From the NCBI GenBank assembly GCA_963702495.1, contig CAVPDA010000003.1, positions 186,001-250,000 of the forward strand: a stretch of DNA of 64,000 nt, written 5' to 3'. The DNA comes from CAVPDA01 sp963702495. GTDB lineage: Bacteria; Pseudomonadota; Gammaproteobacteria; Burkholderiales; Rhodocyclaceae. Below, piece after piece: positions 1-7,662 of this stretch. Positions within the stretch are counted from its first letter, which is position 1, and each line of letters begins with the position of its first letter. A model generated the notes under the pieces. It was not told where the DNA came from and ran no database searches. It worked only from the letters and a program-made list of their open reading frames with translations. A program made the translations under genes and the position numbers.

Positions 1-779
1 ATGCGATCGTTGATGACGATGCCCTGATCGACCTCGGCGCCGGTTCCTTCGAGAAAGGCCACGTTGGGATGCACGCCGGTGGCGACGATGATCAGGTCCG
101 CAGGCAGCGTCTGCGTGTCCATGACCAGCGACGGACCCGGTTCGATGCGCTCGACGCGGCCCTTGGTGATGACATTGACGCCTTTGCTCTCGAGCCAGCG
201 CTGCAGCATTCGGCTGCCCACCGGCGTCATCATCGAGCGCAGGATCTGCCCCTGGCGGCCGGCAATCACCGACAGATGCGCTCCGCTCTCCACCAGCGAT
301 TTCATGGTGACGCCGGCGACGAAACCGGCACCGATCATCACCACCCTGGTCCCGGGTTTGAGCTTGGCGGCGATGAGCCGCGCGTCATCGAGGGTCCAGC
401 AGGTGACCACGCCCTCGAGCCCGGTGCCGGGGATGGGGGGCAGCACGGGAGAGGAGCCGGTGGCTACCAGCAGCCGGTCGTATTCCAGGGTGGTGCCGTC
501 GTCCAGATCGACGCTGCCGCCCCGTTCGCCGGCGTGCACCCGGATCGCCTTGTTGTTGCGGTAGCGCACATTGAGGTGCGTCAGATGGCCGGCATCCCGG
601 CGCTGCAGCGCGCCGCCCTCGTCGATCCGCCCGGCCAGGATGTAGGGGATCGCCATGCGGGCATAGGGCGCCCCCGGCTCGCCGCTGAGCAGCGTGATTT
701 CGCCCTGCGCATCCTCCTGGCGCAGCGTCTCTGCCGCCCGGACGCCGGCGGGTCCGGCACCGACAATGACGTATTTCAT
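1..779 (-). CDS. FAD/NAD-binding oxidoreductase, C-terminus beyond window edge
   Basis: Pyridine nucleotide-disulfide family flavoprotein. The gene reads leftward off the window, so only the first 259 residues are visible. It starts at an ATG at 779 with MKYVIVGAGPAG, the FAD dinucleotide-binding glycine motif; a second Rossmann motif, VMIGAGFV, lies near residue 145. It closely parallels the next gene upstream (873-2129), so the operon carries two related flavin subunits in tandem. In the aldehyde oxidoreductase operons of Aromatoleum a subunit of this type passes electrons to NAD; that role here is by analogy. Two copies may mean a heterodimer or separate electron acceptors. Family assignment is secure; partner and substrate are inferred. 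Confidence 0.85.
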   Translation of the reverse strand, partial: MKYVIVGAGPAGVRAAETLRQEDAQGEITLLSGEPGAPYARMAIPYILAGRIDEGGALQRRDAGHLTHLNVRYRNNKAIRVHAGERGGSVDLDDGTTLEYDRLLVATGSSPVLPPIPGTGLEGVVTCWTLDDARLIAAKLKPGTRVVMIGAGFVAGVTMKSLVESGAHLSVIAGRQGQILRSMMTPVGSRMLQRWLESKGVNVITKGRVERIEPGPSLVMDTQTLPADLIIVATGVHPNVAFLEGTGAEVDQGIVINDR

Positions 780-872
780 TCTTCCTCCCGTGACCATCCC
801 GATGCTATCCCTCGTGCGCCGTGGAACCTCCTCAGCCGGGATGCCCGCGATCAGGCATTGCGCCCGACCGGC

Positions 873-2129
873 TCAGACCACGCGGGATTGCGCCGAGGCG
901 CAGGCGAGATAGGCCTCCTTGATGCGCATCGGGTCGCGCAGCAATTCGTCCTTCCACTCGCCCAGGCGAACCCGCGTCTGAATCAGCCCGCGCAATATGC
1001 CGACGTGCTCGGTCAGGCCGATGCTGGTGGCGCCGATCAGCAAGTCGCCCTTGAACTGGAGGCTGAGGTAGCGGAACTGGCCTTCATCGACGATCTCGAC
1101 CGACTGTCCTCCCTCGACCCCTTCCCATGCGCCGAAGGAGGAGGAGATCAGGCCGAGCGTGTCGAGCACGTTGATCGACATCGCGCCCTGCGATACCGGG
1201 CTCTTGCCCACCATGTTGAGGCCGGCGATCCGCGCCTGATCGGCCGCATTCGGCTGAATCGCATTGACCAGGCGTTTGCCGGTACTGAACTCGATCCCCT
1301 CTGCCACGTCGCCGGCCGCGAAGACGGCGGGATCGTTGGTCTGCATGCGCTCGTCCACCAGCACGCCGACATCGGTCGCGATGCCGCTGCCGCTCAGGAA
1401 CCCGATATTGGGCCGTACCCCCGCCGCCGCGATGATCAGCTCGCATTCGATCACCTCGCCGGTGGACAGGCGCGCCCGCATCACTGCGCCGTCGCCGCCC
1501 TCGATCGCCTCGACCCGCGCGTTGGTGAGAACCCGGACGCCCTTTGCCTCGACCCACCTCTTGATCATGGTGCCCGCGCCCAGGGTCATCATGCGCGGCA
1601 CCATACGGTCGCCGGCTTCCACCACCGTGAGCTGCACGCCACGCGCTACCAGCGCCTCGAGGATGATGCAGCCGATGAAGCCGGCGCCGATCTGCAGCAC
1701 GCGGGCACCGGGGCTGGACTTCTGCGCGATCTTGCGCGCATCCTCCAGGGTCCAGCAGGCATGGACATTGGGCAGATCGATGCCCGGCACCGGCAGCCGC
1801 GTCGGGTGCGAACCGGTCGCGATCAGCAGGCGGTCGTAGGGCAGCGACGACCCGTCTTCCAGCCTGACCTGCTTCGCTTGCGTGTCGACGCCCTGCACCC
1901 GCCCGGATACCAGTTCGATGCGCTGGTTCTCGAAATGCCCCGCCTCCTTGCGCAGATAGGTCCCGTCCTCGCCGATCTTTCCGACCAGCAGGTAAGGAAT
2001 CGCCATGCGCGAATAGGGCGGCTCCGCTTCGGCGCCGACCACCCATATCTCGGCGCCGGGGTCCTCCTTGCGGATGGTCTCAGCGGCGATGACACCCGCC
2101 GGACCATTTCCCAGAATCACATGTTTCAT
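873..2129 (-). CDS. FAD-dependent NAD(P)H oxidoreductase subunit of aldehyde oxidoreductase operon (AorC-like)
   Basis: 418-residue flavoprotein of the pyridine nucleotide-disulfide family. The N-terminus has GNGPAG (residues 7-12) for FAD; a second nucleotide-binding motif, GAGFIG, lies near residue 150; and the FAD-loop sequence VFAAGDVAEG is present near residue 290. It lacks the redox-active CxxxxC pair of true disulfide reductases, as expected for an NADH oxidase or ferredoxin-reductase-like subunit. It lies 102 bp downstream of the tungsten aldehyde oxidoreductase gene on the same strand and is followed by a second flavoprotein. By analogy with AorABC it would link aldehyde oxidation to NAD. 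The family is clear, the partner is inferred from gene order. Confidence 0.88.
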   Translation of the reverse strand: MKHVILGNGPAGVIAAETIRKEDPGAEIWVVGAEAEPPYSRMAIPYLLVGKIGEDGTYLRKEAGHFENQRIELVSGRVQGVDTQAKQVRLEDGSSLPYDRLLIATGSHPTRLPVPGIDLPNVHACWTLEDARKIAQKSSPGARVLQIGAGFIGCIILEALVARGVQLTVVEAGDRMVPRMMTLGAGTMIKRWVEAKGVRVLTNARVEAIEGGDGAVMRARLSTGEVIECELIIAAAGVRPNIGFLSGSGIATDVGVLVDERMQTNDPAVFAAGDVAEGIEFSTGKRLVNAIQPNAADQARIAGLNMVGKSPVSQGAMSINVLDTLGLISSSFGAWEGVEGGQSVEIVDEGQFRYLSLQFKGDLLIGATSIGLTEHVGILRGLIQTRVRLGEWKDELLRDPMRIKEAYLACASAQSRVV

Positions 2130-2231
2130 GAACGTTCGCTCGTCCCGAAATGGAGCGCAGCCGCGGGCCTGCGCGGCGGAAGCTGGCGCACCGCCGGCGC
2201 CGGGCCGGCGGTGCGCGTCGCAGGAGGCGCG

Positions 2232-4079
2232 CTAGAGTCCCAGCCGCTGCAGCGTGTCGGTGTTGGGTACGCCCTCGACAGACCAGCCGCGGATCTGGTA
2301 GTACTCCGGCAGCATCTTGTCGATGCCATTGACCAGGCCCTTGGCCGGACCCGTTTTGGCCGGTTCGGTCTTGAGCCGCGGCGGCAGATCATCGTCCTTC
2401 CTCGTCAGGCCGGCGGCGAGGTTGAACTGCTTTTCCATGTTCCAGATACGTTCGCCCAGCAATGTGCATTTATCCATGGACCAGTCGCCTTCGCAGGCGG
2501 CCTGGATCTGCGGCTGGATGTCCGCCAGCGTCCAGGCGAAGGAGGTGAAGATGCACAGACCGGAGGAATCGAACACCGCCGTGGCGTCCTGGAACGCCTT
2601 CACCAGCGCCGGCTTGCCTTCGGTGGTCAGCGGATCGGTCTTGACCGGAATGCCCAGCACTTCGGAGGCAACCGTGTAGCCGCGCAGATGGCAGGCGCCG
2701 CGGTTGGAGGTAGCATAGGCCAAGCCCATGCCCTGAATGCCGCGCGAATCGTAGGCCGGAAACTCCTGGCCCTTGACCGACATCGACAGTTCCGGGTGGC
2801 CGTAATTGGCGCACAGGCGCCGCGAACCGGTGCCGATCTCCTTGCCGAAGCCCTGGCCGCGGGCGGTCATCTCCGTCAGTTGCACCAGCGCCGCCGCCGA
2901 GCCGAAGGGGGCATCGACGCCGATCTGCTCCTTGCTCAGCACGCCCATCTCGTACAGTTCCATGGCCGCCGAAACGGTGGCGCCGAAGGAGATCGGGTCC
3001 ATGCCGTCCTCGTTGCAGATCATGTTGACGTACTGCAGGGCTTCCAGGTCGTCGATGCCGTTGGAAGATCCGAGCGCCCAGGCCGATTCGTACTCGAGCC
3101 CGCCGGAGGCGCCCCAGTATTCGGGCTTGTTGACGACGCTGAAGTGCTTCTCGTCGATCCTGGAAATGCGGCCGCAGGCGATGGTGCAGCCGAAACAGGC
3201 CTGGTTGGTCACCAGATGGCTCTTGCCGTCGCTCGGGCGCTTCTCGTGCATGGCCTCGGCCGAGATCTTGCGCGCGCCCTCGAACTGCACCTCGCGGTGG
3301 TTGCGGGTGGGCAGCGCCCCGATCTCGTTGATCACGTTCATCAGCACCTGGGTGCCGTACTTGGGCAGCCCCTGGCCGGTGACCGCGTTGTCGGCGAGGA
3401 TCTTCTTCTTCTCGTAGGTGACCTTCATGAACTCCTTCGGGTTGGCGATGCCGCCCACCCCGAGCGTGCCCCGCACCGCCATCGCCTTGAGATTCTTCGA
3501 ACCCATGACGGTGCCCACGCCGGAGCGGCCCGCCGCCCGGTGCAGGTCATTCACGATGCAGGCGAACAGCACGCCGTTCTCCCCGGCGCGGCCGATCGAG
3601 CAGACGCGGACCTGCGGGTCCTGGTGCGCCTTCTTGATCGTCTCCTCGGTATGCCAGGTGGTCGTGCCCCACAGGTGCGAGGCGTCGCGCAGTTCCGCCT
3701 TGTCGTTCTCGATGGACAGGTACACCGGTTTGTCCGATTTGCCTTCGACGATGACCATGTCCCAGCCGGCCTGCTTCAGTTCGGCGCCGATGTAGCCGCC
3801 GGAGTTGGAGCAGGCGATGGCGCCGGTGAGCGGCCCCTTCGTGATCACCGAGTAGCGCCCGCCGGTCGAGGCCATGGTGCCGGTGAGCGGCCCGGTGGCG
3901 TAGATCAGCTTGTTCTCCGGCGACAGCGGATCGACCTTGGGGTCAACTTCCTCGCAGAAGTATTTCGTGGCCAGACCGCGCTGGCCGAGGTATTGCTGCG
4001 CCCACTCCATGTTGAGCGGCTCGGGCGTACAAGTGCCCTTGGTCAGGTTGACGCGCAGAATCTTACGAGCCCATGCCAT
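2232..4079 (-). CDS. aor: Tungsten-dependent aldehyde ferredoxin oxidoreductase, catalytic subunit
   Basis: 615 residues, the usual size for the family. The enzyme oxidises aldehydes to carboxylates (or runs in reverse) with a tungsten bis-pterin cofactor and one [4Fe-4S] cluster. The cluster ligands are visible as C295, C298 and C302 in ACFGCTIACG plus C463 in RGACHLRGY. The N-terminal half holds the pterin-binding region with the family sequences ATGPLTG, SNSGGYIG and GRSGVGTVMGSKNLKA. It lies 22 bp downstream of a four-cluster ferredoxin gene and upstream of a flavoprotein, the order of the proteobacterial AorABC complex. Likely cytoplasmic, delivering electrons to ferredoxin or NAD. No pterin or tungstate-uptake genes occur in the window. 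Confidence 0.95.
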   Translation of the reverse strand: MAWARKILRVNLTKGTCTPEPLNMEWAQQYLGQRGLATKYFCEEVDPKVDPLSPENKLIYATGPLTGTMASTGGRYSVITKGPLTGAIACSNSGGYIGAELKQAGWDMVIVEGKSDKPVYLSIENDKAELRDASHLWGTTTWHTEETIKKAHQDPQVRVCSIGRAGENGVLFACIVNDLHRAAGRSGVGTVMGSKNLKAMAVRGTLGVGGIANPKEFMKVTYEKKKILADNAVTGQGLPKYGTQVLMNVINEIGALPTRNHREVQFEGARKISAEAMHEKRPSDGKSHLVTNQACFGCTIACGRISRIDEKHFSVVNKPEYWGASGGLEYESAWALGSSNGIDDLEALQYVNMICNEDGMDPISFGATVSAAMELYEMGVLSKEQIGVDAPFGSAAALVQLTEMTARGQGFGKEIGTGSRRLCANYGHPELSMSVKGQEFPAYDSRGIQGMGLAYATSNRGACHLRGYTVASEVLGIPVKTDPLTTEGKPALVKAFQDATAVFDSSGLCIFTSFAWTLADIQPQIQAACEGDWSMDKCTLLGERIWNMEKQFNLAAGLTRKDDDLPPRLKTEPAKTGPAKGLVNGIDKMLPEYYQIRGWSVEGVPNTDTLQRLGL

Positions 4080-4101
4080 GATTCACCCTCCTCCTAAATC
4101 T

Positions 4102-4575
4102 CTAAACGCGCGGCTGCGAGTCGGTTTTCGCCGCCCACTGGCGCATCTTGTCGAAGCCGGTCCAGTCCGCATCGACATAGGTGATGGCGCCCGTCGGACA
4201 GGCCTCGGCGCAGGCCGGCTCTCCGCCGCAGAGGTCGCATTTCTGCACCTTGCCCGTATCGTGTACATAGTTCACGGTGCCGAACGGGCAGGCGATGGTG
4301 CACACCTTGCAGCCGACGCAAATCTGCTCCAACACCACCTTGGCGCCGGTGGCGGCATCGACCTTGATCGCCTCCACCGGGCAGGCGTGCAGGCACCAGG
4401 CTTCGGCGCACTGGGTGCAGGTGTACGGAACCTTGCGCCCGGTGTGATGAAACTCGAAGACCTTGATGCGCGACTTGGAGTTGTTGAAAATTCCGTAGTT
4501 CTCGAACGAGCACGCCATCTCGCACTGCAGACAACCCGTGCATTTGTTCGGATCGATATGCAGGGATTTTTGCAT
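4102..4575 (-). CDS. Polyferredoxin electron-transfer subunit of aldehyde oxidoreductase (AorA-like)
   Basis: 157 residues carrying four [4Fe-4S] motifs, in the layout of DmsB/HycB-type electron-transfer subunits: CTGCLQCEMAC near residue 12, CTQCAEAWCLHACP near 53, CVGCKVCTIACP near 87 and CDLCGGEPACAEACP near 113. The ATG at 4575 is chosen because GGAGGA precedes it by about eight bases; an in-frame ATG at 4623 has no such signal. It is the first gene of the aor operon (22 bp before the catalytic subunit) and would relay electrons between the tungsten enzyme and the flavoproteins downstream. Such polymeric Fe-S subunits form filaments in the Aromatoleum enzyme; whether that applies here cannot be seen. 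Confidence 0.9.
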   Translation of the reverse strand: MQKSLHIDPNKCTGCLQCEMACSFENYGIFNNSKSRIKVFEFHHTGRKVPYTCTQCAEAWCLHACPVEAIKVDAATGAKVVLEQICVGCKVCTIACPFGTVNYVHDTGKVQKCDLCGGEPACAEACPTGAITYVDADWTGFDKMRQWAAKTDSQPRV

Positions 4576-5053
4576 CGACTTGTCTCCTCCAGGTTCTTGG
4601 TTTGGGTCGGCACCGGGCCGCAATGCGCATGCAACGGGGCACTAATGCAATCTAGCAGAACGCCCGACCAATGCGCAAACCGTTTCACGATCCGGCTTTC
4701 CGACCGGCGCCGACCCATTTCCGCAGCGATCTCGATCGTTGCCGGTTGGCCCGCCCGACCCGCCGCGCGGGGTGTCGCAAACCGCCGGCGCACGCGTTCA
4801 CGCGCAGGTTCACGACTGGGCCACAGGCTACCTGTCACACCACCGGGTCACTTGACCCACTGGGGTGGGGCAAATCGCCCTTTCCCCATTCCCGCCGCCC
4901 CCGGACCTGAATTCGTTCCCTTCCGTTAACATCTTCCATTCAGGGTGTTAGAGTATGCCGGCATTTGTCCCACGCTTGGAACGGGGTGTGCTTAGCCAAC
5001 CACCAGAGCAGCCCGTATTCATTCATTCAACGCGAGCGCGTCGCCGAGGGAAG
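4576..5053. other. Intergenic region upstream of the aor operon
   Basis: No coding frame here has a ribosome-binding site or family match. It must hold the promoters of the leftward aor operon and of the small rightward gene at 5054. A short imperfect palindrome around 4840-4880 (ACCGGGTCACTTGACCCACTG type) is the only notable structure. No clear sigma factor motif could be assigned. Confidence 0.5.
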
Positions 5054-5206
5054 ATGGCAATGGACACCCTGATGATCATCGTGGTCCTCGTTGCATTCAA
5101 CGTCGGCTTCCTGGTTGGCGCGGTCTGGGTCGCAGCCAAGGGCGACGATGCCAGGGAATTTGCGCGTCAGGATATGACCCGCTGGCTGCGATCGAAGCTG
5201 CAGTGA
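5054..5206 (+). CDS. Small single-span membrane protein
   Basis: 50 residues, starting at the ATG at 5054 behind a GAGGGAAG ribosome-binding stretch. Residues 5-27 form one hydrophobic helix (TLMIIVVLVAFNVGFLVGAV), followed by a charged tail. No family is recognised. It stands alone between the aor operon and the large membrane complex, so a link to either is only positional. The good ribosome-binding site and clean transmembrane pattern support a real gene; its function is unknown. Confidence 0.5.
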   Translation: MAMDTLMIIVVLVAFNVGFLVGAVWVAAKGDDAREFARQDMTRWLRSKLQ

Positions 5207-5574
5207 GTTCAGCCCGAACCGGGCGACGTTGATCGCAGGCGACGTCCCACCCGGATCGGTTGGGTCCCCGGCCGTTCGGCCGCTGCCGCGATTTCCCATC
5301 GCGCGGACGGCCACACCGCACCTCTGCGCCGGATCGTTCGCGCTGCGTTTCAGTCTGCCGCAACGACACGCGCCCTGATGGACGCATCAAAAGACATGAT
5401 CGCCCGACGGCCGTCATGCAGCCAGGAATCGTCGATAATGCAAACCTTCGAAATCGATGCAGGCGATGGCTACCCTGACTGCTCGGTCCGTCAGGTTCCG
5501 AAGAGGCTGCCGACGGCGGCTCTGAGCGCCGCTAACCGCCGCACATAAGATCAACGTTCGTCACCATTACCCCA
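5207..5574. other. Intergenic region upstream of the Mrp/Mbx-like operon
   Basis: No supported gene. It presumably contains the promoter of the 13-gene membrane-complex operon beginning at 5575, but no confident promoter or operator motif could be picked out. Confidence 0.45.
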
Positions 5575-6129
5575 ATGGATCCTGTCGCGGAACACGCGAA
5601 TTCAGAGAAATCTGCGCCGGCCGAAAACCCGCAGACAGCGCGCATCGCCGCGATACTTTTCGTGGCGACAGTCCTGCTGTGGCTGCTGCTGACCGGCAGC
5701 CTCGACACCCAGGAGTTGGTCGCCGGCCTGCTGGTGGCCGTCGCCGCCACGGCGCTGAGTACGTCCCGCGGCGCCATCGTCGGCGGCCTGCGCCTGACGC
5801 CGGCAGCGCCGCTGCACATGCTGGTCTATCTCTGGGTGTTCTTCGTCGCGCTGATCAAGTCCAACCTGGATGTGGCGCGCCGCGTGCTGGCGCCTTCGCT
5901 GCCGATCAACCCCGGCGTGGTGCAGGTGCGCACCGGCCTGCGCTCCGAACTGGGCCGCCTGCTGCTGGCCAACAGCATCACCCTGACGCCCGGCACGCTG
6001 ACGGTGGACATGGAAGGCGACCTTCTCCTGATCCACTGGATCAACTGCCCGCCCGATGTGGATATGGAAGCAGCGACGCGGCTCATCGCCGCCGATTTCG
6101 AGAAGCACCTCGCGGGGTTCGTGGCATGA
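5575..6129 (+). CDS. MrpE/MnhE-like subunit of membrane oxidoreductase complex
   Basis: 184 residues of the MrpE family. A short polar N-terminus is followed by hydrophobic segments near residues 25-45 and 48-66 and the family region YLWVFFVALIKSNLDVARRV, then a cytoplasmic domain with NSITLTPGTLTVD, the family hallmark. First gene of the operon; its stop overlaps the next start as ATGA. In Mrp antiporters and Mbh/Mbx complexes MrpE belongs to the sodium/proton-translocating half. Here it is joined to complex I-like modules downstream, so it is part of an oxidoreductase rather than a free antiporter. Confidence 0.9.
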   Translation: MDPVAEHANSEKSAPAENPQTARIAAILFVATVLLWLLLTGSLDTQELVAGLLVAVAATALSTSRGAIVGGLRLTPAAPLHMLVYLWVFFVALIKSNLDVARRVLAPSLPINPGVVQVRTGLRSELGRLLLANSITLTPGTLTVDMEGDLLLIHWINCPPDVDMEAATRLIAADFEKHLAGFVA

Positions 6130-6398
6130 GCGCGGCGGACTGGGTCGGCTACGCCGTTCTCGCCCTGTTCGCAGCGGCGCTGCTGCTGGGCATGGTGCGG
6201 CTGTTCATCGGGCCGCAAACGCCGGACCGCATCGTCGCCGCCGACACCCTGGGCGTCATCACCACCGCGGGGCTTGCGGTGCTGGCCCTGGTGCTGGACA
6301 GCGCGCTCTATCTGGACATCGCACTGGTATATGGCGTGCTGGCCTTCGTCGGCGTGGTCGCCCTGGCGCGCATCATCGAAACCGAGAAGCGCGCATGA
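6126..6398 (+). CDS. MrpF/MnhF-like subunit
   Basis: 90 residues with three transmembrane helices, typical of MrpF. The signature GPQTPDRIVAADTLG lies in the first loop. The start ATG overlaps the stop of the MrpE gene, and its own stop overlaps the MrpG start, so these genes are translationally coupled. Role by family: a small membrane subunit of the cation-translocating module. Confidence 0.92.
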   Translation: MSAADWVGYAVLALFAAALLLGMVRLFIGPQTPDRIVAADTLGVITTAGLAVLALVLDSALYLDIALVYGVLAFVGVVALARIIETEKRA

Positions 6399-6700
6399 CG
6401 ATCGCCGGCAGCCTGTTCCTCGTCCTCGGTGCCTTCTTCTGCTTTCTCGGTTCGCTCGGCCTGATGCGCATGCCGGATGTGTATAACCGCATCCAGACCG
6501 GCACCAAGGCGGTCACTCTGGGCACGCTCTCGGTGCTGCTGGGGGTCGGTTTCTTCCATCCGGAATGGTGGCCCAAGCTGCTGGCGATCGCCGGTCTGCT
6601 GCTGCTCACCAACCCGGTCGGTTCCTCCACCATCGCCCGCGCCCTGTACCGCGCCGGCGTGCGCCCGTGGCAGGCGCAGCGCAACGACAAGGAGGCGTGA
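6395..6700 (+). CDS. MrpG/MnhG-like subunit
   Basis: 101 residues, three transmembrane helices, with the MrpG signature GLMRMPDVYNRIQTGTKA near residue 22. It overlaps the MrpF gene by ATGA and is followed four bases later by the DUF4040 gene. Part of the antiporter-like module of the complex. Confidence 0.92.
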   Translation: MTIAGSLFLVLGAFFCFLGSLGLMRMPDVYNRIQTGTKAVTLGTLSVLLGVGFFHPEWWPKLLAIAGLLLLTNPVGSSTIARALYRAGVRPWQAQRNDKEA

Positions 6701-6704
6701 AGCC

Positions 6705-6977
6705 ATGGTGTGGGTGATCGCCCTGATGATGGTGCTGATGCTGGCCACCGCCATCGCCGCGCTGCTGCTGGACAACCTCATCGGCGCCACCGTGGCGGCG
6801 GCTTCGGTGTCCCTGGGCGTGTCGGTGCTGTTCGTGCTGCTGCGCGCGCCGGATGTGGCCCTGACCGAAGCGGCGGTGGGCGCCGGGTTGGCGGCCTTCC
6901 TGCTGGCGCTGGCGCTGAAGCGCCTGGGCCTGTGGCGCATCGAGGTGCAGCAGAAGGAGGACGGGCGTGCTGACTAA
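6705..6977 (+). CDS. DUF4040 / MbhD-like membrane subunit
   Basis: 90 residues, three hydrophobic helices, matching the small DUF4040 subunit found in membrane-bound hydrogenase and Mbx complexes and in the N-terminal extension of MrpA. The segment LRAPDVALTEAAVGAGL is the family hallmark, with an acidic residue inside a membrane helix. AAGGAGG lies in the end of the preceding gene, about 9 bases before the ATG at 6705. It overlaps the next gene by 11 bases. Confidence 0.88.
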   Translation: MVWVIALMMVLMLATAIAALLLDNLIGATVAAASVSLGVSVLFVLLRAPDVALTEAAVGAGLAAFLLALALKRLGLWRIEVQQKEDGRAD

Positions 6978-7662
6978 GGCCGGACCGCTGCTCTTCGCGG
7001 GGGGCTTCGCCTTCCTGCTGTTCGTGCTGCTGGCTGAACTGCCCTTCGGCGATCCCGTCATGGCCGTCGGACGGGTGGTGCTGGACGAAGCGGCCACCAC
7101 CGTCGGCGCCGCCAACATCGTGACTTCCGTGGTGCTGGCCTATCGCGGCATCGACACCATGGGGGAACTCGCCATCCTGTTCGCCGCTGCCACCGCCGCC
7201 GGACTGGTGCTGGGGCATCCCGGCAAGGCCGACCAGGCCGAGGAACCGGGCGGATTCATCCTGCGCGCCGGCGCCGACCTGCTGTTTCCGCTGCTGATCG
7301 TGGTCGGCATGTACATCATCCTGCACGGCCACCTGACGCCGGGCGGCGGCTTCCAGGGCGGCGTGGTGCTGGCCACGGCCTTCGTCCTGCCGGTGCTGGC
7401 CCGTCCCGGGCAGGTGCCCTCCCACGGCGCGCTCGCCATCGTCGAAGGGCTTGCCGGCGCGGTGTTCATCGCCACCGGCGCGGCGGCGCTGGCCTACGAC
7501 CACGAATTCCTGACGCCGCTGTTGAGCCCCGGGCGGCTCGGCGCGCTGGTGTCCGCCGGCACCCTGCCCATTCTCTATCTGGCGGTGGGGCTGAAGGTAG
7601 GCGCTGAACTGGCGGGCCTGCTGATCCGCTTCACCGAAGCCGACGCCGAGGCGCCGCGATGA
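6967..7662 (+). CDS. Fused MbhE-like and MrpB-like membrane subunit
   Basis: 231 residues in two parts. Residues 1-85 resemble MbhE, with TTVGAANIVTSVVLAYRGIDT and GELAILFAA; residues 95-231 are MrpB-like, with HGHLTPGGGFQGGVVLA. About six transmembrane helices. In archaeal Mbh the two parts are separate genes, and in MrpA the first forms the C-terminal tail. The start is a GTG at 6967, giving an 11-base overlap with the upstream gene; this start is supported by the coupling and the absence of another early start. Role: ion-translocating module. Confidence 0.88.
   Translation: MLTKAGPLLFAGGFAFLLFVLLAELPFGDPVMAVGRVVLDEAATTVGAANIVTSVVLAYRGIDTMGELAILFAAATAAGLVLGHPGKADQAEEPGGFILRAGADLLFPLLIVVGMYIILHGHLTPGGGFQGGVVLATAFVLPVLARPGQVPSHGALAIVEGLAGAVFIATGAAALAYDHEFLTPLLSPGRLGALVSAGTLPILYLAVGLKVGAELAGLLIRFTEADAEAPR

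Noticed and set aside
69..4097. 1342-codon open frame on the plus strand opposite the aor operon
   Set aside because: It is a shadow of the GC-rich minus-strand genes, composed mainly of H, R, D, A and G with no domain; the minus-strand proteins have full family signatures.
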